From Prorocentrum cordatum (taxonomy: Eukaryota > Sar > Dinophyceae > Prorocentrales > Prorocentraceae): a stretch of 64,000 bases of DNA. Both the position numbers and the translations under genes were made by a program. Where the stretch lies: positions 859,784-923,783 of the forward strand of contig CAUYUJ010014604.1 in assembly GCA_963575745.1 (NCBI GenBank). The letters run 5' to 3'. The notes under the pieces were generated by a model, which saw nothing but the letters and a program-made list of their open reading frames with translations, searched no databases and was not told the DNA's origin. Of the stretch, positions 1 to 10,337 are shown piece after piece. How positions within the stretch are numbered: the first letter of the stretch is position 1; every line of letters begins with the position of its first letter.

Positions 1-175
1 TCGTCGTCGTCGTAGGGGGGGGGGGGGGGGGGGGAGGGGTGAAAGGGGGGGGAGGGGGGGAGGGAGGGGAGGGAGGGAGGGAGGGAGGGAGGGAGCCGGG
101 AGGGGGGGGGGGGAGTCCTTGGCCGGCGGCGAATAAAGGGGGGGGCGGGTCGTGACCCCTCCCGGTTTTCCGGGG
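1..175. repeat. G-rich low-complexity tract
   Basis: Long G runs and (GGGA)n steps at the window edge. No coding signal. Capable in principle of G-quadruplex formation, which is inference. Confidence 0.9.
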
Positions 176-860
176 GGGGGCCCTCGCTTTCTCTGTCTTT
201 TGGAGGGGTGACCCCCCCCATCGGTTTTCTGCCAGCAGCAGCACAACAATCTCTTTCCATGGTTTATTTTTGCAGGGCCGCGGAGGCTCCAGGGGTTCCC
301 GAACAGTAGGTCGATGAGGACTACTGGTGGAATTGTCGGGTGGGGTCGGCCAGGCAGGGCATTAAAGTGTGGGGCCTCATGGAATACGAGGAGAACTTGG
401 GTGGGCGGGTGGGATCTGGCTGGCGGGGCACCAACGAGCGGGCCGGGCGGGGCGGACCAACGCGCGGGTGGGGGCCAGCGGGCGGGACATTAGAATGGAG
501 CGCGCAATCGAGCATTTTTTCATTACCGCAACAATATGACAGCGCATCATCGCAGCAGTGCTGCGCCGCGTCGCGCGGCAGCGGAACGAATGGCGAGCGC
601 CACGCCGCCCGAGCCAGCGCGCGGCCTTCACCGACAAACTGTTGGACACGGAGGCTGGGAGGGCAAATCGAAGCGGGCCGCGCAACGCTTTGCGGGCAGG
701 CCCCGAGGCGCGCCACATCTACATATATTCCTACTACTAATTTCCCCAACACGCAAGAAAAGCAGGAGGGCGAATGCCCGCGGGTACGGAGGCCTTTACT
801 TGCATCGGCCCGGGGCGTCGTCCCGGGGCATTTGGCATCGGCCTGGGGCGTCGTACGAAG
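176..860. other. No gene recognised
   Basis: GC-rich sequence with short overlapping open frames on both strands that resemble no family I recognise. Nothing is called here. Confidence 0.5.
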
Positions 861-864
861 GGTT

Positions 865-1716
865 AGCCACAATTTGGTCCCAATCCCCGCCGCACCGCTG
901 GAAAAAACGCAGCCTCGGTGAAGGTGGTGAGAGTGTTCGAGTTGACGCGAACGGGAGGGATGTCAGGGATCGCCACGTCAAGGGCAGTCGCAACCATCCG
1001 TTTTGCCTCCTCCAACGCCGCCTCATCCATGGCGCTGGCGACCTTGTTGCCCGTGCTGAAGCCGGAGCTCTTGCGCGTCTGGGGGTAGTTCATGTTGAAG
1101 ATCGGCAGCGCGAGCGGGCTCGATGAGCCAGGGGAGATCTGCGTGCGAGCGCCGTTGGAGCACGCCATCAGCTGGGCCGTGAGCGACACGCCGAATGGGA
1201 ACTCGTGATGGGAAGCGCGCGCTGCATATCGCATGATGACATCGGCGGCAGCGCTGCCGAATATGTCTCGGGTCTGGAAATGGTCATCGACTGCGCCCCA
1301 AGACGCGCGCATCTCATACCGAAGCTGAGGCGCATCACCGGTGCAATGCACAGGCGCGCGCTGCCCATCACCCCTGATGTGGAAGGTCGCCAAGCCAGGG
1401 GCAGCCGCCGCCGCTGCGCGCATCCGAAGGCATGACAGGCGGAACATCGCGGAATCGCAGCAGCGAGTAAGGAAGTGAAATCTCCGTGGCAATTCTTGCT
1501 CCGGGGCGCGAGGCCAGCGAAAGCAAGGGCTGCAGAATTGCTGCGGGAAGACAAGGCACAGTGTCTGGTGAAATCTCCGCTGCGCGCTCCATCATGGTTG
1601 GCGCTGCGGTCTCCAATGAGGCCGGTGCCCACGAGACCCACCATTGTGCCAATGCAGCCGGCGCTCGTGAACAACGGCCTGGCGATTCTGAGTACCTCCG
1701 GCCCAGCGCCTAACAT
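865..1716 (-). pseudogene. Degenerate hypothetical protein, two frames
   Basis: Two overlapping minus-strand frames read as pieces of one protein. The upstream frame (about 1716 to 1500) gives a Gly-rich hydrophobic stretch containing GLVGTGLIG. The downstream frame (about 1490 to 865) gives a stretch with FNMNYPQTRKSSGF, followed by an acidic helix-like segment (MDEAALEEAKRMV). The Asn-Pro-x-Thr-Arg-Lys-Ser string resembles a degenerate nucleotide-binding loop such as that of DUF3987 primase/helicase-like proteins, but this is a weak resemblance. A frameshift near 1490-1500 is implied. It lies on the same strand as the helicase at 3762-5249 and could be a companion gene, which is inference. 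The function is not established. Confidence 0.4.
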
Positions 1717-1939
1717 GAGAACTCAACATAATAACTACTCATAAGCACGCCAGATAGCCCCATTATGCGTAAACGATTAGACTGCCACTAGAACCACGCG
1801 CGCTTCGCGCGCTTAGGTTCTAACAGCTGTAGTCTACGAAGTGTTCGGCACCGGAGGACGTGATTGCCCCGCGGATCGTGCCACTCAGGAAGCTTCTCTT
1901 GCGGCCCTAAAGACGGACTTGGCGTTGCGTCCCCACGCC

Positions 1940-2560
1940 CATGCCGGCGCACTTCCCACAGGGATCGCGCCCCACAGGGAGCTCCACCTTCGCTCCCAGA
2001 GGCAAGGTTCGCATAGAGGCACGCCATTCACGCGGACCGTGCAGGATAGGGAAGTTTCATAGCGCCGCCCCGCTCACTTCGGCACCCCTCTCAGACAGAT
2101 CGCGGTCCGCAAGGAGTTCCACGAACGGCCCCAGAGACAGGCTTCGCATCCCGCCCTCCCGCCTACGTCGGCACGCCTCTCACGCGGATCATGGCCCACA
2201 GGGATCTCCACCTACGGCCGCAGAGGCAGGGTTCGCACTGCGCCCCCCACCTCGCCGTTGTGGCACGCCCCATCACGCGGATCGCGCGCGCAAGGAGAAC
2301 AGCCTAAAAGCCCAGAGACAAGGTTCGCACAGCGCCGCCCCGCCCATGTCGGCACACCTGTGACGCGAATCATGCCCCAGGAGGAGGCCCCCCCATGGCG
2401 CCAATGGGCAGCTTCGCGCGGCATCCCCCCGCCCATTTCGGAACATGCCTCGGGGGTATCCGAATTATTCGGCATATCCTTCACGCGGATCGCGGCCAAC
2501 AAGGAGTTCAACGCACCCCTGCACGCGGGCTCCGCAGCAACCATCTTTCCGCATTGCCCC
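1940..2560 (+). repeat. Diverged satellite, S1 superfamily
   Basis: Several imperfect units of roughly 80-100 bp share the words TTCGGCAC.CCTCTCA, GCGGATCG.GCCC and GGGAGCTCCACC with the S1 satellites at 20.4, 27.7, 44.8 and 46.5 kb. The copies are much more decayed than the 27.7-kb array, and no cassette ends were found here. Confidence 0.65.
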
Positions 2561-2729
2561 GTGGCGCGCAATGTATGAAGAGAGACCCGCGATCTGCACT
2601 CCACATGTCTGCACAGGGATGGGTCCGTCACCAAACCTATTGCTTGCTTATCTATGGCCTTCGGCCATACCGCTACCGTCCCTGAGTTTGGGACAGCTGA
2701 TTCTCGGATACATGTAATTTGGGGTCTCT

Positions 2730-3350
2730 GGCATGCTTCTCTGGCGCCTCGTGGAGCGAGTTTTGAAACTTCTCGTGGCCTGTCTTGTGCCCTGCGGGAG
2801 CTTCTCGGGGCCTCTTTGGGGGCCCTGGGGGGCCTCTTGGGTGCCTGCTGCGGCCCCGGGGGCGCGTTCGTGGCGGAGGGCTCGAATGTCAATTGGCATT
2901 CCCCCTCTTAGACTCCACTTGGGGCCCTCTTGGGCGCTTCTTGGACCGTCTTGGGTCTCATTTGGGCCGTCCTGGGGCCCTCTTGGAGGCCTCTGGGGCC
3001 GTCTTGGGTCGATCTGTGGGGCCTCTTGGGCCGTTTAGGACGCCGTGGAGATCCAAAGTGCGGATATGCGAAAAGTGCACGTTTCGACGAGGAGTGGAAC
3101 AATGTTGGCATCCTGGGGCCATCTCGGGGTGCATGTTGGAGCCTTCTTGGAGCGTCTTCGGGGCCTCTTGAGCTGTCGTCGCAACATTTGGGCGCCTTCG
3201 GCCCTGTCAGGTCGCTCCGATCGCTTTTGGTGGCCTCCTGAGCTGTTTTGGGAAGCGGGGGGGCCCAGGAGGCCCCGGAAAGGGTCAAACATCTTGTGGG
3301 CCAAAGCGGGGAGGGAAGACGAAATCCGGGAGAGTGTCCCGGCCTGTGCC
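2730..3350 (+). repeat. Degenerate CTTGGGGCC repeat block
   Basis: Irregular tandem repetition of words such as CTCTTGGGGCC and GTCTTGGGTC. It gives spurious Gly/Leu/Trp-rich open frames. The same repeat type recurs at 17525-18060 in the same orientation, and a short reverse stretch occurs near 27050-27110. Confidence 0.75.
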
Positions 3351-3370
3351 CCGGGCCCCCCGTACCCCAG

Positions 3371-3431
3371 CATATTATATATAATATAATATAATATAAT
3401 ATAATATATGTAAATGATGTGTGTATATACA

Positions 3432-3474
<43 letters not shown>

Positions 3475-3540
3475 ATGTATACATATATATACATATATGA
3501 TAGCATACATTTTCAGCACATCAATCTGTAGATATATATA
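3371..3540. repeat. AT-rich microsatellite
   Basis: A (TATAA)n stretch is followed by about 40 bp of perfect (AT)n and degenerate TATACA repeats, in sharp contrast with the GC-rich surroundings. Confidence 0.95.
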
Positions 3541-3761
3541 CATGGGGCGCGCGCATATCGGTGCCCCTGCTTTTTTGCCAACGTCATTATCTGAACGACT
3601 CACTAAACATGTAGCGCCCCCTCGCATAGTGCATCTTCTGCGTAGGCGTGTTCGCGGTAATCTAAAATAATATGCGCGTGTCTACGCGCGCGCTCAGTCG
3701 GGGCAAGCACGAGCGACTCAGGCGCCCCCCCGCCAGACTGACCTGCCGACGCCTAGTCAAA

Positions 3762-5249
3762 TCACTTGCGCGCGGCCCAAGCCCCCGCCTGCCGCTCGAA
3801 GCGCTTCTTCTGCACGTTCACCTTCGCGGGGTCTGCTTCGAAATTGGAGAAGTAGTCCAAAATCCTCGACCGCCTGGTCATGGAATCGAGCTTGAGCGCG
3901 TCGGGGACCTTCACGTGCGGGGCATTGTTGCACTCCCAATTGAACGAGGTGTTCCGCAGGTTGACCATTGGAGTCACCATGCCGCAGTTCGGCCCCGCGG
4001 GGAATTCTCCGCCCGAAAACGTTTTCTTCAGTAAATCGCCGCCCGCCGCCGTCGTCGTGAGCGCCTCCTGTATAGTGGCGGCCCGACAGAATGCAACATT
4101 GATACCCTGCTTGCCACGCTCCTCCTCGTTCTCGAAGCATGTGGGCGGGATGTGCTTGTGGGTATCCGAGATGACGTTGTGGCGGAAGGCAGAAAGCAGG
4201 GACTTGGAATTGCCGCCGCCCCCGACATGGCACAAGCAGACGTGCGTGTCCTGCTTCCCCAGGAGGCCGAGGATGTCGTTCGCGCGCGCCTTGCGACGGC
4301 CTTCGGGGTCCCCCGCGAACGCAGTCATTCGCGCCATAGAAAACTTCTTTCGGTCGGCGTCGGGCGGCTTGTAGGTCAGGTGGTTGTGCAGGGGGCATTT
4401 CGCGTGGATGTAGCAGTCGTTCTTCGCTGCTTGCTGGATGCACTCGATGTTCCCACCACATTGCGTTCCACCCGTGGCAGAGGATATGTTAGCGCGCGCA
4501 TTGTCAAAGCATACTATGGTGTGTTCCGTGACATGGCGGTCCTGCTGAAAGGGCTCGGCGCACGCCTTCAGGGCGCCAGGCCCTTGGGTTGCATTCGCGA
4601 AACGCCGTGGCATGTTGGAGGGTGAATTCGCCGCCGCGGTTGCCCAATGCCTCGCGTTGCGCAGCTCGAAGTCTTCCACGGTGGTGACGTTCGCCCACTC
4701 CTGGAAGTTCTTCAAGTCGGGAATGACACTCGCCCAGGTACGTTCCACTTCCGCCTTCGCCGCCTCCACCAGCACGGATCTGGCCGCCGCCATCGCTTGC
4801 GCCATGCGGGTGGCGAGGCGCTGATGCATCGCGCCGACGGCCAGCCAGGCCCCGTCCTCGAGCTCGTACGCGGCGCCGGGGTGAGCGCGAAGCTCGCCCC
4901 CGCAGAGCAAGCCAACAACGCAGGCGAGGAGGAAGTCGCTCTTTGGGTCCCAGGTCATGCCCAAGTCGACGTACCGAGCGACAATGGGCAATGCATTCTT
5001 TTTGACGAGATCCATGCTCGCCCAAGCCTCGCCGAAGCCAGGTGCCAACTTCTTCGCCGGCCGCTTGGTCTCCTCCAAGAGGGTGGCCTTCGGCCCTGTC
5101 GCCTCTGCCAGAACCTGGAATGTCAAGTAGCTGGCATTCAGCTCGTCAGGCCAATCGTCTTTCCACATCTCCACGTCGGCGCTGCCAGCCGCCGCAGCCA
5201 GGCGCGGGCGCGCGCGGCGCTCGACGGGAACACCTGCTGGCGCCGCCAT
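3762..5249 (-). CDS. D5-like superfamily 3 helicase, probably C-terminally truncated
   Basis: A 495-residue protein. The C-terminal half has SF3 helicase landmarks in order: Walker A-like GGGGNSKS (343-350), a Walker B-like hydrophobic/acidic strand (about 383-396), the GGDLLKKTFSGGEF segment (403-416) expected after it in D5-type proteins, a sensor-like WECNN (438-442) and a basic RRSRI (459-463). In this family the motifs drive ATP-dependent DNA unwinding, often fused to a primase in large DNA viruses and related mobile elements. The usual NGKS of Walker A is NSKS here. The first 330 residues are unassigned, with a Cys/His cluster around 264-290. The frame stops about 30 residues after the last motif, earlier than expected, so the C-terminus is probably lost. 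The start follows a spliced-leader relic 78 bases upstream, indicating a retroposed mRNA copy. A viral or Polinton-like source is inference. Confidence 0.72.
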   Translation of the reverse strand: MAAPAGVPVERRARPRLAAAAGSADVEMWKDDWPDELNASYLTFQVLAEATGPKATLLEETKRPAKKLAPGFGEAWASMDLVKKNALPIVARYVDLGMTWDPKSDFLLACVVGLLCGGELRAHPGAAYELEDGAWLAVGAMHQRLATRMAQAMAAARSVLVEAAKAEVERTWASVIPDLKNFQEWANVTTVEDFELRNARHWATAAANSPSNMPRRFANATQGPGALKACAEPFQQDRHVTEHTIVCFDNARANISSATGGTQCGGNIECIQQAAKNDCYIHAKCPLHNHLTYKPPDADRKKFSMARMTAFAGDPEGRRKARANDILGLLGKQDTHVCLCHVGGGGNSKSLLSAFRHNVISDTHKHIPPTCFENEEERGKQGINVAFCRAATIQEALTTTAAGGDLLKKTFSGGEFPAGPNCGMVTPMVNLRNTSFNWECNNAPHVKVPDALKLDSMTRRSRILDYFSNFEADPAKVNVQKKRFERQAGAWAARK

Positions 5250-5326
5250 TCAACCGATTGGCGTGGACAACGAGAGACGCGATGTGGTGAAGTGGGCGGG
5301 GTCGCGGCCGTCTGGGCGCAACCCTT

Positions 5327-5342
5327 CTTAAGCCAAAACGCC
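5327..5342 (-). other. Diverged DinoSL relic upstream of helicase
   Basis: On the minus strand the sequence reads GGCGTTTTGGCTTAAG. It matches the DinoSL 3' end (CCATTTTGGCTCAAG) at 12 of 15 positions and lies 78 bases before the helicase ATG, where a trans-splice junction would leave a leader. DinoSL addition is established for dinoflagellate mRNAs; retroposition of the capped mRNA is the inferred origin. Confidence 0.55.
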
Positions 5343-5659
5343 AGCAGTGAGGAGAGGACTCCTTGCTATGATTGGTTAACGTGTTTCCTATGTTTCCCAA
5401 CCTGCTAGGTTTTCTCTCGGGTTCCTTAATATGGGGTCCTCCAGAACCCTCTCGTATGTCGCTCGCGTGTCCCCCCCTGCGCCTTTCCTCCGGGATCCTC
5501 CTGGAATGCTTTCTAAGGCCCCCCCGCTGCACCCCCCAACCGTGTCATGCTGGAGCGCAAGCCTGCCATCGGCAACTCGTGGATGCTGCGTCGTTGAAAC
5601 CGATTGCTTCCTCGTGGTTTCTTTGGGAAGACACCGTAAGTTGGCTCCCTCTTGCCCGC
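5343..5659. other. Spacer between two minus-strand coding blocks
   Basis: No motif or repeat was recognised. Short open frames exist on both strands without a convincing family. Confidence 0.4.
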
Positions 5660-6054
5660 TCAGTCGGGGTCCGAGGGGGCGTCGCTGCCCACGACGTCTG
5701 ACGACGACGTGGACGAAGAAGACGCTGACGACGAGCTCGAGGAACCCTGCTTTCTGGCAGGGCGCTTCATCGCAACCGCCTCTTCGTTGAGCTTCTCCAA
5801 GCGCCTCTTCTCTCGGCTGTGCCGCGCCGCCTCCTTGTTCGCCGTCTTCTCGTCTGCCGTCATCTTCTCGCGAACGCAAATGGAAGCCATCGGGGCCGCC
5901 TGCTTGTGACGACGGCGCCTTTTCACGGAAGGGGCGGGGGCCTTCCAACCGTTGTTGGTTGGGAGCTGGGCTGGGGTCTTCGTGCTCTTCTTGATATTTT
6001 CCCATCCCTCGGCATCGCCAGGGAACGCGGCGTGAACCTTGCAACAAAACAGTG
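5660..6054 (-). CDS. Hypothetical basic protein with Ser-rich tail, retroposed fragment
   Basis: The minus-strand frame gives about 130 residues: an opening segment (ALFCCKVHAAFPGDAEGW), a Lys/Arg-rich region with alternating charges that could form a helix (about 70-110), then an acidic serine-rich tail ending at 5660. The frame stays open upstream into a microsatellite, but the biological 5' edge is probably the leader relic at 6055-6077. It lies 410 bases upstream of the helicase start on the same strand. No family is recognised. The basic-then-acidic layout is compatible with a nuclear or nucleic-acid-binding protein, which is speculation. Confidence 0.4.
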
Positions 6055-6077
6055 CTTGAGCCCCAAACCAGCTACGG
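6055..6077 (-). other. Near full-length DinoSL relic
   Basis: The minus-strand sequence begins CCGTAGC and ends GGCTCAAG with a T/G-rich middle (TGGTTTGG). The DinoSL has the same first seven and last eight bases with a CATTTT-type middle, two bases shorter. It abuts a GAT-type microsatellite on one side and the open frame at 6054 on the other. Confidence 0.6.
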
Positions 6078-7130
6078 AAGACTGAACTGATGCTGGTGAC
6101 GATGTTGATGACATGCGTCAGCCTGAAGAAACTGCTGGTGACAATGCGGGTGAGGAGTATTACTGTCAAGATGCTGTTGATGTCGATGCTGATGACATGC
6201 CGTGCTCTGAGGATGCTGTTGGTGACGATGGTGATGAGGCGTATGACTATCAAAGTCTTGCTGATGACGATGGTGGTGACGAGTATGGTTTTGAACGTGC
6301 TGCGAATGACGATGCCGATGACATGCATCGACCTGCTGGTGATATCGATGATCATGCTGATGGCGATGGTGATTCTCCAGCTGATGTCGATGACGATGGT
6401 GATGACGTCTCCTCCTCCTCCTCCTGCTCCTCCTCCTCTTCCTCCTCCTCCTCCTCCTCCTGGGTGGTCCGAAGGTGGAGGAGGAGGGGAAGGAGGGGGG
6501 AGACCAAGTGGTGTTTCTTCTGGATGGTCCTCCTCCTGGGTGTTCCGAAGGTGGAGGTGCAGGTGGTGATGATGACGAGTATGACTATCCAGACCTTGTT
6601 GATGACCATGCTGATGACAACTATTGCTTCCAACGGCTCCGTTCTGATGATGACCATGCTGCTGATGACCATGCTGATGACATGCCGTGCTCAGAGGATC
6701 CTGTTGGTGACAATGGTGATGACGACTATGACTATCAAAACCTTGCTGATGACGATGGTGATGACGAGTATGGTTTTGAACATGCTGCTGATGACGATGC
6801 CGATGACGTGCGTCGACGTGCTGATGATATCGATGACCACGCTGATGACGATGGTGACTCTAAAGCTGCTGTCGATGACGATGGTGATGACGTCTCCCCC
6901 TCCTCCTCCTCCTCCTCCTCTTCTTGCTCCTGCTCCTGCTCCTCCTCCTCCTGGGTGGTCCGAAGGTGGAGGAGGAGGAGGAGGAGGAGGAGGAGGAGGA
7001 GGAGGAGGAGGAGGAGGAGGAGGGGGGAGACCAAGAGGTGCTCCACCTGGGTGGTTCTCCTCCTGGGTGGTCCGAAGGTGGAGGTGGAGGTGGTGACGAT
7101 GACGAGTATGACTATGAAAACCTTGTTGGT
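6078..7130 (+). repeat. Compound GAT/GAC and CCT/GGA repeats with a 486-bp duplication
   Basis: Degenerate GATGAC-type repeats alternate with pure (TCC)n and (GGA)n blocks. The segment 6193-6410 recurs at 6679-6897 with scattered substitutions and no obvious indel. One plus-strand frame is open through both copies and encodes Asp-rich sequence. Whether that is a protein or a side effect of a triplet repeat cannot be settled here. Confidence 0.85.
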
Positions 7131-7443
7131 GTCTATGGTGATGACGAGCTGCGCCTCGCCGAGAACGTTCCGGTCCGACCTAAGAACCGAAATTGGTTCG
7201 AGGGTGGAGGAGAAGACGGAGGAGAAGGGAGGGGAGACGATGAGGACCAAGGGAAAATAGAAATCCGAGGGGAGGGATTCCGATAACGAGAAGGAGGTGC
7301 AGGAAGGGGAAGAGGAGGACGAGGAGGGCGAGGAGCAGGGGGGGAGGAGGAGGACGACGAGGTGCCGCCGACGCCCACGGGCTACCTCCTCGCTCAGGGG
7401 TTCGGCCCTGGCCCCTGGGGGGAAGGATCCAGCAACCAAAAAG

Positions 7444-7526
7444 AAACGGCCCCTGGATCCACTGGCCCCGTTTTTTTCTAGGCCAGAAAAAAAACGGGAC
7501 CAGTGGACCCAGAGGGCCGTTTTTTT
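7444..7526. repeat. Long imperfect inverted repeat with A/T-run termini
   Basis: The left arm (7444-7477) starts AAACGGCCCCTGG and ends CCCCGTTTTTTT. The right arm (7487-7526) is its near reverse complement, starting AAAAAAAACGGG and ending GGCCGTTTTTTT. The loop is about 9 bases. It looks like a fold-back element or the hairpin end of a transposon. Confidence 0.8.
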
Positions 7527-7574
7527 ATGTTTTTTTCCTCGGAAACCTTCCCCCCAGGGCCAGACCCCCCCAGT

Positions 7575-7705
7575 CCCCTTCACACAAATGGAATATATTT
7601 GTAAACTGCCACAAAGGGAATCTGTGTGTAATTCCGCCACAAACGGAATACATTTGTAGGCCCCCAGAAAGGGAATCGATGTGCGACCCCCACAAGCGAG
7701 GTAAA
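7575..7705 (+). repeat. Four short tandem units of about 30 bp
   Basis: Units begin ACAAA or AGAAA plus GGAAT and end in a CC run. The first contains the imperfect palindrome CAAATGGAATATATTTG. Confidence 0.65.
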
Positions 7706-7925
7706 CAGGTAAACGGAGAGGAAAAGAAAACGGGCGCCCCCGTCAACAGTCTGCGGGACAAAAAAACAGGGGCACCGATATGCGCGTGCACCCACGTGAT
7801 TTTCTCTCCCCGCGCCTGTGTTGTCCCCTGGAAGTTCCAAGAACAATTGGCGTTCGTTTCCTTTTATTCACAAGAAAAACCATGTGTTGAAAGTGGTCAA
7901 GACGATACCTGTTACCTCCTTTGGC

Positions 7926-8632
7926 TGGAACGATAGCCTGTCGCAGGTTACCACTCCAGCCTAGTGCGCGCTAGAACGATAACCTTTCTCAGGTTACCTC
8001 TCCAGCCTAGGGCACGCGGACGCGATAACCTTGTTCAGGTTACCTCGCCCGCGGCTGGAACGGTAACCTTCCTCAGGTTACCACTCCAGCCTAGTGCGCG
8101 CTAGAACGTAACCTTTCTCAGGTTACCTCTACAGCCTACTGCGCGCGAGCGCGATAATCTTGTACAGGTTACTTCGCCCGCGGCTGGACGGGTAACCTTT
8201 CTCAGGCTACCGCTCAAGCCTACTGCGCGCTAGAACGATAACCTTTCTCAGGTTACCTTTCCAGCCTAGAGCGCGCCGGCGCGATAACCTTGTTCAGGTT
8301 ACCTCGCCCGCGGCTGGAACAGTAACCTTTCTCAGGTTACCGCTCCAGCCATGCGCTTGAAGGTTCGTTTCGCCTTCCAAATGGGGACCATATTCTTGCT
8401 CAGGTTACGGCACCCATTGCGAGAGCGATGCAAGGTTTCTCAGGTTACCTCTCCAACGGAACGCTGGCGGAAACGATCGCTTTGCTCAGGCGACCTCTCC
8501 CGCGGCTAGAACGGTAACCTTTCTCAGGTTACCTCTCCAGTCTACTGCGCGCGAACGAGATAACCTTGTTCAGGTTACCTCGCCCGCGGCTGGAGCGATA
8601 ACCTTTCTCAGGTTACCACTCCAGCCACGCGC
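7926..8632. repeat. Array of 16 hairpin units with three-unit higher-order structure
   Basis: About 16 units of roughly 43 bp each centre on a palindrome of the type GGTAACC-TTTCTCA-GGTTACC. Many also have an outer GCTGGA/TCCAGC stem, giving an extended hairpin. Units come in three types (outer ends CTCCAGCC, CTCCAGCC variant, and TCGCCCGCGG) cycling with a period of about 130 bp, for example GCGATAACC or its variant at 8022, 8151 and 8281. Units around 8388-8500 are decayed. Confidence 0.9.
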
Positions 8633-8675
8633 GCGAAGTTACGTTTCACCCGAACACGGGGACCAAATGGAAACG

Positions 8676-9300
<625 letters not shown>

Positions 9301-9579
9301 AGGATGGGGGGCATGGGCAAGAGGCAAGACGAGCAGATTGAGGCAGTAGGGAAAGGCATGATGAGTAGGCAGGAGGAAGCAGCACGATGATGAGTCGTCA
9401 GGAAGAGCATGATGAGGAAACCAGAGGATGCGGGCGAGGAGGATGCGGGGGAGGACGACGATGAGAAGGCGATAGTAGGATGGTGATAGTGAGGCATGAT
9501 GGTGACGCATGTAGATGATGATGATCAGGAGGAAGAGAGGGAGGAAGAGGAGAAGGAGGAGGAGGAGGACGACGACGAC

Positions 9580-9866
9580 GAAGGTGTCTGAGGTGTCTGG
9601 GGTGTCCGGGGTGTCCAGGGGGACGTGTCCGGGGTGTCCGGGGTGTCCGCGGGACGTGTCCGGGATGTCCGGGGTGTCCAGGGGACGTGTCCGGGGGACG
9701 TGTCCGAGGTTTCCGAGGTGTCCGGGGGACGCGTCCGGGGGACGTGTCCGGGGGACGTGTCCGGGGGACGTGTCCGGGAGACGTGTCCGGGGTGTCCAGG
9801 GTGTCCGGGGGACGTGTCCGGGGTGTCCGGGGTGTCCGGCGGACGTGTCCGGGGACCTGTGGGGGA
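9580..9866 (+). repeat. GTGTCCGGGG minisatellite
   Basis: Imperfect 9- and 12-base units built from GGTGTCCGG and GGACGTGTCCGG. The block sits between the GAG tract and the CAT microsatellite. Confidence 0.9.
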
Positions 9867-9879
9867 CTGTAATGAAAAG

Positions 9880-9883
9880 GCGG

Positions 9884-9935
<52 letters not shown>

Positions 9936-10037
9936 GTCATCATCATCATCATCAGCAGCGTCAGCATCATCATCAGCATCATCATCAGCATCAGCATCAG
10001 CATCAGCACCAGCATCATCAACATCACCATCATCATG

Positions 10038-10093
<56 letters not shown>

Positions 10094-10162
10094 TATGACC
10101 ATCATGATCATCACCATCATCACCACCACTATCATCATCATCACCATCATCATCAGTGGGAC

Positions 10163-10214
<52 letters not shown>

Positions 10215-10258
10215 GTTATGATCATCAGTACGACCATCATCATCATCGTCATCATCAT
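9880..10258 (+). repeat. (CAT)n microsatellite at LINE 5' edge
   Basis: CAT/ATC triplets with GTC and GAC interruptions. The block ends abruptly at the spliced-leader relic that begins the LINE copy. Its last segment, ATCATCATCATCGTCATC, reappears just after the LINE 3' end. Confidence 0.95.
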
Positions 10259-10273
10259 CCATTTTGGCTCAAG
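10259..10273 (+). other. DinoSL relic at LINE 5' end
   Basis: CCATTTTGGCTCAAG matches the 3' 15 bases of the dinoflagellate spliced leader perfectly. It is directly preceded by CAT repeats and lies 65 bases before the first ORF1 methionine. Confidence 0.88.
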
Positions 10274-10337
10274 CGGCTCTGCTTGACCAATTGTAAGTCT
10301 ACACCCCGCTTTCGCTGCACCCAGCTTCCCAGAGTTT

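Noticed and set aside
2654-3241. Trp/Gly/Leu/Pro-rich open frames at 2.65-3.24 and 17.5-18.2 kb
   Set aside because: Products of the degenerate CTTGGGGCC repeat; open on both strands with no motif.
7926-8632. CRISPR-like array
   Set aside because: Regular short repeats with inverted symmetry, but the intervening sequence is itself repeated, there are no cas genes and the DNA is eukaryotic.
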